Shown: positions 59,491 to 64,000 of the stretch, in pieces
Layout: each line of letters begins with the position of its first letter
Numbering within the stretch: position 1 is the stretch's first letter
Position numbers and translations under genes: made by a program
The notes under the pieces: generated by a model
The model's database searches: none
The model's input: the letters and a program-made list of their open reading frames with translations, nothing else
Told to the model about the DNA's origin: nothing
Assembly: GCF_009183365.2 (NCBI RefSeq)
Contig: NZ_CP068230.1
Coordinates: 1,207,001-1,271,000 of the forward strand
Direction of reading: 5' to 3'
Length of the DNA: 64,000 nucleotides
From: Shewanella algae
Lineage (GTDB): Bacteria > Pseudomonadota > Gammaproteobacteria > Enterobacterales > Shewanellaceae

Positions 59491-60390
59491 ATGAGTTTTA
59501 ATCTGCGCGCCGCTGTGTTTTCTGTACTGGCAGGAGCCAGTTTGCTGACTTCGGGATGCGCTTCCCTGCCGGCGTCTGAAGCCAACAGTGAATTGTTGGT
59601 TGCCCCTGTCTTGCCGGACTATAAGTTGGAAGTCACTCTGGCAAAACTCAACGAAATCCTGGCCAGAGCAGAGCTGACCACAGAGCAACGCGCCCGTTTT
59701 CATTATGATCGCGGCGTTATATACGACAGCGTAGGCTTGAGGATCCTCGGACGTATCGATTTCCATCAGGCGCTGAAATTGCAACCGGATTTGGCCGATG
59801 CCTATAACTTCCTCGGTATCTATTACACCCAGGAAGGTGAGTTTGAAAGTGCCTACGAGGCGTTTGATGCGGTTCTTGAGTTATCGCCTGAATATGATTA
59901 TGCCTTTCTCAATCGCGGAATTGCCCTCTACTATGGCGATCGCAAAGAGCTTGCTGCCAAAGACATGGAAAGCTTTTACCTCAAGGATGAAAGCGATGGT
60001 TACCGGGCGCTGTGGCTATATCTGACCGAGTATGAACTCTCACCCCAGGAAGCGCTGGCAAGGCTGCAGTTCAACCGCACCCGTCTGGATGACAATGCCT
60101 GGGCGACTGTGCTGGTCGACTATTATCTGGGCGCGGTTGATGAGTCCCAGGTGTTTGCCATGGCCAAGAGTGGCCTGACTCACCCCAAAGAATATGCCGA
60201 GCGCTTGTGTGAAGCCTATTTCTATTTGGCCAAGGTGGCGACCGAGCAAGGCCATAAGGATAAGGCGGCCGATTATCTGCGCCTGGCGCTGGCTACCAAT
60301 ATCTATGATTTTGTCGAGCACAGATATGCCAGAATGGAACTGGCATTGCTGGAGCAAACGCCGCAACCTGTACAACAGACAGCTAACTGA
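59491..60390 (+). CDS. nlpI: Lipoprotein NlpI (TPR adaptor)
   Basis: 299-aa outer-membrane lipoprotein that assembles peptidoglycan enzymes and delivers MepS to the Prc protease in E. coli. Signal peptide ends SLLTSGC (Cys near 23). Tetratricopeptide repeats are visible: FHYDRGVIYDSVGL, DAYNFLGIYYTQEGEFESAY, and YAFLNRGIALYYGDRKEL. E. coli NlpI has 294 aa. GGAAGGATTGG lies before the ATG. Its place after pnp is conserved in enterics. Confidence 0.95.
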   Translation: MSFNLRAAVFSVLAGASLLTSGCASLPASEANSELLVAPVLPDYKLEVTLAKLNEILARAELTTEQRARFHYDRGVIYDSVGLRILGRIDFHQALKLQPDLADAYNFLGIYYTQEGEFESAYEAFDAVLELSPEYDYAFLNRGIALYYGDRKELAAKDMESFYLKDESDGYRALWLYLTEYELSPQEALARLQFNRTRLDDNAWATVLVDYYLGAVDESQVFAMAKSGLTHPKEYAERLCEAYFYLAKVATEQGHKDKAADYLRLALATNIYDFVEHRYARMELALLEQTPQPVQQTAN

Positions 60391-60489
60391 TCTGCCTTTA
60401 TCTGACAATCAAAGGCCTTGCCTAGCCAAGGCCTGAGTGAGGCGCTATAATTTGCGCCTTTTTCAAGCGTCATAAGTGTACGGAAGAAC

Positions 60490-62073
60490 ATGTCAGGTAT
60501 TAAAGTCGAAGTGGACAAGCGCCGCACCTTCGCCATCATTTCTCACCCGGATGCGGGTAAAACCACCATTACAGAGAAAGTCTTGCTCCATGGCCGCGCC
60601 ATTCAATCTGCCGGTACAGTGAAAGGCCGTGGCTCGTCTCAGCATGCAAAATCTGACTGGATGGAGATGGAAAAGGAGCGGGGGATCTCGGTCACGACTT
60701 CTGTGATGCAGTTCCCCTACAACGACTGCCTGGTTAACCTGCTGGATACCCCAGGCCACGAAGACTTCTCTGAGGATACCTACCGTACCCTGACAGCGGT
60801 GGATTCCTGCCTTATGGTTATCGATGCTGCCAAAGGGGTTGAGGATAGAACCCGTAAGCTGATGGAAGTGACGCGGCTGCGTGATACCCCTATCGTCACC
60901 TTCATGAACAAGCTCGACCGGGATATCCGCGATCCGATGGAATTGCTCGATGAAGTGGAAAACGAGCTCGATATTCTCTGTGCACCGGTCAGCTGGCCTA
61001 TAGGCTGTGGTAAGTCTTTCAAAGGCGTTTATCATATCCACCGCGATGAAACCATCCTGTATCAAACCGGTCACGGTCACACCATTCAGGAAGTGAAGAT
61101 ACTCAAAGGATTGGATAACCCTGAGTTGGACCAAGCTGTTGGCAGCGATCTGGCCGCGCAGCTGCGTGAAGAGATGGAGTTGGTAACCGGCGCCTCCAAT
61201 GAATTTGATCTCGAGCTGTTCTTAAGTGGTGAGCTGACACCTGTGTTCTTCGGTACCGCCCTGGGTAACTTCGGGGTTGACCATATGCTGGATGGCCTGA
61301 CCGCCTGGGCCCCCAAGCCAATGCCAAGACAGACCACTGAGCGTTTGGTCGAAGCCGGTGAAGACAAGTTTTCCGGTTTCGTTTTCAAGATCCAGGCGAA
61401 CATGGATCCCAAGCACAGAGACCGTATCGCCTTTATGCGTATCGTTTCCGGTAAATACACCCAAGGCATGAAGATGAAGCATGTCCGTATAGGGAAAACC
61501 GTCAGTATTTCCGATGCGGTAACCTTTATGGCCGGTGACCGTGAGCGCGCCGCCGAAGCTTATGCCGGTGATATCATAGGCCTGCACAACCATGGCACCA
61601 TTCAGATAGGTGATACTTTTACCCAAGGTGAAGAGTTGAAGTTCTCCGGGATCCCCAACTTTGCGCCGGAAATGTTCCGCCGTATTCGCCTTAAAGATCC
61701 ATTGAAGCAGAAACAGCTGCTTAAAGGCTTGGTGCAGCTCTCGGAAGAGGGGGCTGTACAGGTTTTCCGCCCTCTGGACACCAATGACCTTATCGTTGGC
61801 GCTGTTGGGGTGCTGCAGTTTGAGGTGGTAGTAGCCAGACTCAAGTCGGAATATAACGTGGAAGCCATCTATGAGGCCATCAACGTGGCAACCGCGCGTT
61901 GGGTCTACTGTGACGATGCCCGCAAGTTGGAGGAGTTCAGGCGCAAATGCTCCACCAACCTGGCGCTGGATGGCGGCGACAACCTGACTTATATTGCCCC
62001 GACCATGGTTAACCTCAATTTGTCCATGGAGCGCTATCCGGACATTGAGTTTGCCAAGACCCGGGAACACTAA
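60490..62073 (+). CDS. prfC: Peptide chain release factor 3
   Basis: 527-aa GTPase recycling RF1 and RF2. G1 motif SHPDAGKTT at residues 18-26, G2 near DWMEMEKERGISVTTSVMQF, G3 DTPGHEDFSEDT, G4 MNKLDRD, then domain II and the RF3 C-terminal domain. E. coli RF3 is 529 aa. GGAAGAACATG supplies the ribosome binding site. Single gene with strong terminator. Confidence 0.97.
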   Translation: MSGIKVEVDKRRTFAIISHPDAGKTTITEKVLLHGRAIQSAGTVKGRGSSQHAKSDWMEMEKERGISVTTSVMQFPYNDCLVNLLDTPGHEDFSEDTYRTLTAVDSCLMVIDAAKGVEDRTRKLMEVTRLRDTPIVTFMNKLDRDIRDPMELLDEVENELDILCAPVSWPIGCGKSFKGVYHIHRDETILYQTGHGHTIQEVKILKGLDNPELDQAVGSDLAAQLREEMELVTGASNEFDLELFLSGELTPVFFGTALGNFGVDHMLDGLTAWAPKPMPRQTTERLVEAGEDKFSGFVFKIQANMDPKHRDRIAFMRIVSGKYTQGMKMKHVRIGKTVSISDAVTFMAGDRERAAEAYAGDIIGLHNHGTIQIGDTFTQGEELKFSGIPNFAPEMFRRIRLKDPLKQKQLLKGLVQLSEEGAVQVFRPLDTNDLIVGAVGVLQFEVVVARLKSEYNVEAIYEAINVATARWVYCDDARKLEEFRRKCSTNLALDGGDNLTYIAPTMVNLNLSMERYPDIEFAKTREH

Positions 62074-62079
62074 ATCATA

Positions 62080-62106
62080 AAGGTGGAGCTTGCTCCACCT
62101 TTTTTA
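62080..62106 (+). terminator. Rho-independent terminator after prfC
   Basis: AAGGTGGAGC/GCTCCACCTT (about 62080-62089, 62092-62101), then six T. Confidence 0.92.
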
Positions 62107-62132
62107 TTGGGATGTTGTTGAGAGATCTTCTG

Positions 62133-62309
62133 ATGTTTTTTATTCAAAAGTGCTGGCAAAGTTACATCCGTTTTTGTGATCGCATGGGGTTAACCGAAGA
62201 AAATCGGCGCTGCTGTATGCCAAGACTCAGCGATCCTCCTTTGCAAAAAGTTGGGCAAGAGGCTGACGCTAAAGACAGGCAAAAAGAAGGAGAACAGCAT
62301 GATCTTTGA
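62133..62309 (+). CDS. DUF5363-type small protein
   Basis: 58 aa from ATG 62133 (GAGAG upstream); an in-frame ATG at 62112 would add seven residues. The core WQSYIRFCDRMGLTEENRRC resembles the short DUF5363 proteins of Vibrio and Shewanella that precede a TatD-family gene: an aromatic, Cys-containing helix, then MGLT-x-E and a Cys-Pro-rich stretch. Function unknown. Its stop lies 11 bases inside the next gene, so the two are translationally coupled. The family call rests on recall and needs a search. Confidence 0.55.
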   Translation: MFFIQKCWQSYIRFCDRMGLTEENRRCCMPRLSDPPLQKVGQEADAKDRQKEGEQHDL

Positions 62310-63099
62310 TTCTCACGCTCATCTGGATTTCAGCGACTTTGATCATGACAGACTAGCCCTCATGGCCGCGATGAAAGCCGCCGGTATTGGCGGTGCTATC
62401 ATTCCCGGTGTCAGTCCTCGGCATTGGTCAAAGCAGAAAGCGATTGCTCACCAGCTGCAACTGCCTTTCACCTTAGGGATACATCCTTGGTATTGCCCTA
62501 AATCAATTGCCGAGAGTGACCTGGCGCTGACAGCGCTCAAAAGTGAGCTCACTTCTGTAAATGACCCTCTGATGGTAGGAATCGGCGAGTGTGGTTTGGA
62601 CAAACCCAAGGCTGAGCTGGCGCAAGATAACCCGGCGCATGTCCCCTGGAACCTGCAATACAGGGTGCTGGAAGGGCAGTTGGCCTTGGCGGCGGAGTTG
62701 AAGCTGCCGCTGATACTGCATTCGGTGAAGACCCATAATGAACTCTTGGGCATGTTGAAACAGCATTCACTGCCGCGGGGCGGAGTGGTTCATGCCTTTA
62801 ATGGCTCTTATGAGACGGCGATCGCTTATTTAGAGCTTGGCTTCAAGTTGGGGATTGGCGGCTTGTTGCTGAATAAAAATGCAAAAAAGCTGCGTGATGC
62901 AGTTGGCAAATTACCGCTCGATGCCTTGTTGGTGGAGACTGATTCGCCCTCAATGACGCCGAGTTTCCTGCCGGAAAAACGCAATACCCCCCTGACATTG
63001 GTACAAATAATAGCCGAATTGGCGGATTTGCAGAAAAAAACCAATGTTCTAATATCAGAACACCTCCAACAGAACTTGATGCAACTGTTTGAGCTTTAG
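62299..63099 (+). CDS. yjjV: TatD-family metal-dependent hydrolase (YjjV-like)
   Basis: 266-aa TIM-barrel nuclease family. Metal ligands visible: DSHAHLD (residues 4-10), Glu in GIGECGLD (about 100), HSVKTHNE (about 148), HAFNGS (about 172), and Asp in VETDSPSMTP. ATG 62299 has AAGGAG in front; the frame is open to 62251 but the first ATG upstream is not homologous. E. coli YjjV is the closest family I recall; TatD itself is longer in the N-terminus. Overlaps the DUF5363 gene. Confidence 0.88.
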   Translation: MIFDSHAHLDFSDFDHDRLALMAAMKAAGIGGAIIPGVSPRHWSKQKAIAHQLQLPFTLGIHPWYCPKSIAESDLALTALKSELTSVNDPLMVGIGECGLDKPKAELAQDNPAHVPWNLQYRVLEGQLALAAELKLPLILHSVKTHNELLGMLKQHSLPRGGVVHAFNGSYETAIAYLELGFKLGIGGLLLNKNAKKLRDAVGKLPLDALLVETDSPSMTPSFLPEKRNTPLTLVQIIAELADLQKKTNVLISEHLQQNLMQLFEL

Positions 63100-63206
63100 T
63101 TTCTTTTAATTAAACAGGTGTAACTCGCATTCTGTGATGTGACTAAACTTTTGAAAATTAACTTCAAAAATTTGATCAAAACGACGATTTTGCCCCGGAG
63201 GTCGGG

Positions 63207-63212
63207 TATAAT
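63207..63212 (+). promoter_or_regulatory. Possible -10 box of the nucleoside transporter gene
   Basis: TATAAT at 63207-63212 with GGG before it; the -35 is poor, so activator help (E. coli nupC depends on CRP and is repressed by CytR) is likely. A lone TGTGA half site occurs near 63133. Confidence 0.4.
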
Positions 63213-63275
63213 CTTGCTCGGAAAAAGGTTGGTTAACAACATAATTAAAAAGCGTTAACAATAGGGTGATGGTTA

Positions 63276-64000
63276 ATGAATATACTTATGAGCTTGGTAG
63301 GGGTGGTCACCCTACTCGCGATTGGTTTCTTGTTGTCCAACAACAAGAAGGCAATCAATCTTAGAACTGTCGGTGGTGCACTGGCAATTCAGGCTGCATT
63401 GGGCGGTTTTGTCTTGTACGTGCCGTTCGGTAAGGACGTTCTCAAGAACGTATCCGATGCTGTTTCCAGTGTTATCGGTTATGCACAAAATGGTATCAGC
63501 TTCCTGTTTGGTGATTTGGCTAACTTCAAAGTTGGCTTTATCTTCGCAGTGAACGTGCTGCCGGTTATCGTGTTCTTCTCCTCTCTGATCGCTGTGCTCT
63601 ACTATCTGGGCATCATGCAGTGGATCATTCGTATTTTGGGTGGGGCGCTGCAGAAGGCCCTGGGCACCAGCCGTACCGAGTCCATGTCTGCCACAGCCAA
63701 CATCTTCGTGGGTCAGACCGAAGCGCCTCTGGTGGTTCGTCCCTTTATTCCAACCATGACTCAATCTGAGCTGTTCGCCATTATGGTGGGTGGTCTTGCA
63801 TCTATCGCAGGTTCTGTTTTGGCCGGTTATGCACAGATGGGTGTACCTATCCAGTATCTGGTTGCGGCTTCTTTCATGGCGGCACCTGCGGGTCTGTTGA
63901 TGGCCAAGCTGATGCATCCTGAAACTGAAACTGCCAAGAACGACATGGATGAGCTGCCTGAAGATCCAGACAAGCCTGCCAACGTACTTGATGCTGCCGC
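63276..64000 (+). CDS. nupC: NupC-family nucleoside transporter (3' end outside window)
   Basis: The first 241 residues of a concentrative nucleoside transporter. Starts NILMSLVGVVTLLAIGFLLS; conserved GGALAIQAALGGFVLYVP, helices VLPVIVFFSSLIAVLYYLGI, and the substrate region SRTESMSATANIFVGQTEAPLVVRPF, where Gln-Thr-Glu contacts the ribose in the family. It imports nucleosides with a cation, H+ or Na+. The end lies beyond 64000. Ribosome binding site AGGGTGATGG before ATG 63276. Confidence 0.92.
   Translation, partial: MNILMSLVGVVTLLAIGFLLSNNKKAINLRTVGGALAIQAALGGFVLYVPFGKDVLKNVSDAVSSVIGYAQNGISFLFGDLANFKVGFIFAVNVLPVIVFFSSLIAVLYYLGIMQWIIRILGGALQKALGTSRTESMSATANIFVGQTEAPLVVRPFIPTMTQSELFAIMVGGLASIAGSVLAGYAQMGVPIQYLVAASFMAAPAGLLMAKLMHPETETAKNDMDELPEDPDKPANVLDAA

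Overview
The window reads as a continuous piece of a gammaproteobacterial chromosome, almost certainly a Shewanella. The grounds are protein-level recall of Shewanella housekeeping proteins (TpiA, GlmM, ProB, FtsH, Pnp), the gene order greA-secDF-yhbY-rlmE-ftsH-folP-glmM-tpiA-secG-tRNA-Leu-tRNA-fMet-rimP-nusA-infB-rbfA-truB-rpsO-pnp-nlpI-prfC, and a second secD/secF pair. The fairly GC-rich coding sequence would fit the S. algae side of the genus; that is an inference from appearance, not a measurement. No rRNA, CRISPR array, insertion sequence, integrase or phage module was seen.

Layout. 1-10 kb: end of a Dps-type ferritin, pepD (minus), an M17 aminopeptidase, a 1.2-kb intergenic tract with two unexplained structured elements and a 33-codon ORF, an adenine/hypoxanthine-type NCS2 permease, the overlapping proBA pair, ybaK and a DUF3144 gene. 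10-18 kb: an AT-rich accessory stretch of short orphan genes (unknown 264-aa protein, SUKH/SMI1-type protein, DUF4272 protein, exported DUF3298-like protein, Blc lipocalin) mixed with at least four decayed reading frames broken by in-frame stops or frameshifts. 18-29 kb: DMT transporter, dnaK-dnaJ behind a sigma32-type promoter, a MarR/FUSC/HlyD/DUF1656 efflux cluster, an M48 lipoprotein protease, fklB and dapB. 29-37 kb: carAB and a large alkaline-phosphatase-superfamily protein. 37-63 kb: the greA-to-prfC information-processing block, ending with a small DUF5363-type gene, a TatD-family nuclease and the start of a NupC-type nucleoside transporter.

How the parts fit. proBA gives the first two steps of proline synthesis. 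carAB feeds arginine and pyrimidines, with dapB just upstream for lysine and peptidoglycan. dnaKJ, ftsH, the LoiP-like protease, fklB and secDFG cover folding, quality control and export. rimP-nusA-infB-rbfA-truB-rpsO-pnp is the classical transcription, translation and RNA-decay operon region; its leader carries the initiator tRNA and two tandem terminators, as in E. coli, where NusA regulates its own operon.

The most unusual material is (i) the 4.3-4.8 kb transcription unit, which has a good promoter, a leader with six GGA motifs typical of CsrA targets, mutually exclusive stems, a 33-aa ORF and a strong terminator; (ii) the 112-bp foldback element just before it; and (iii) the graveyard of small immunity-like genes at 11-15 kb.
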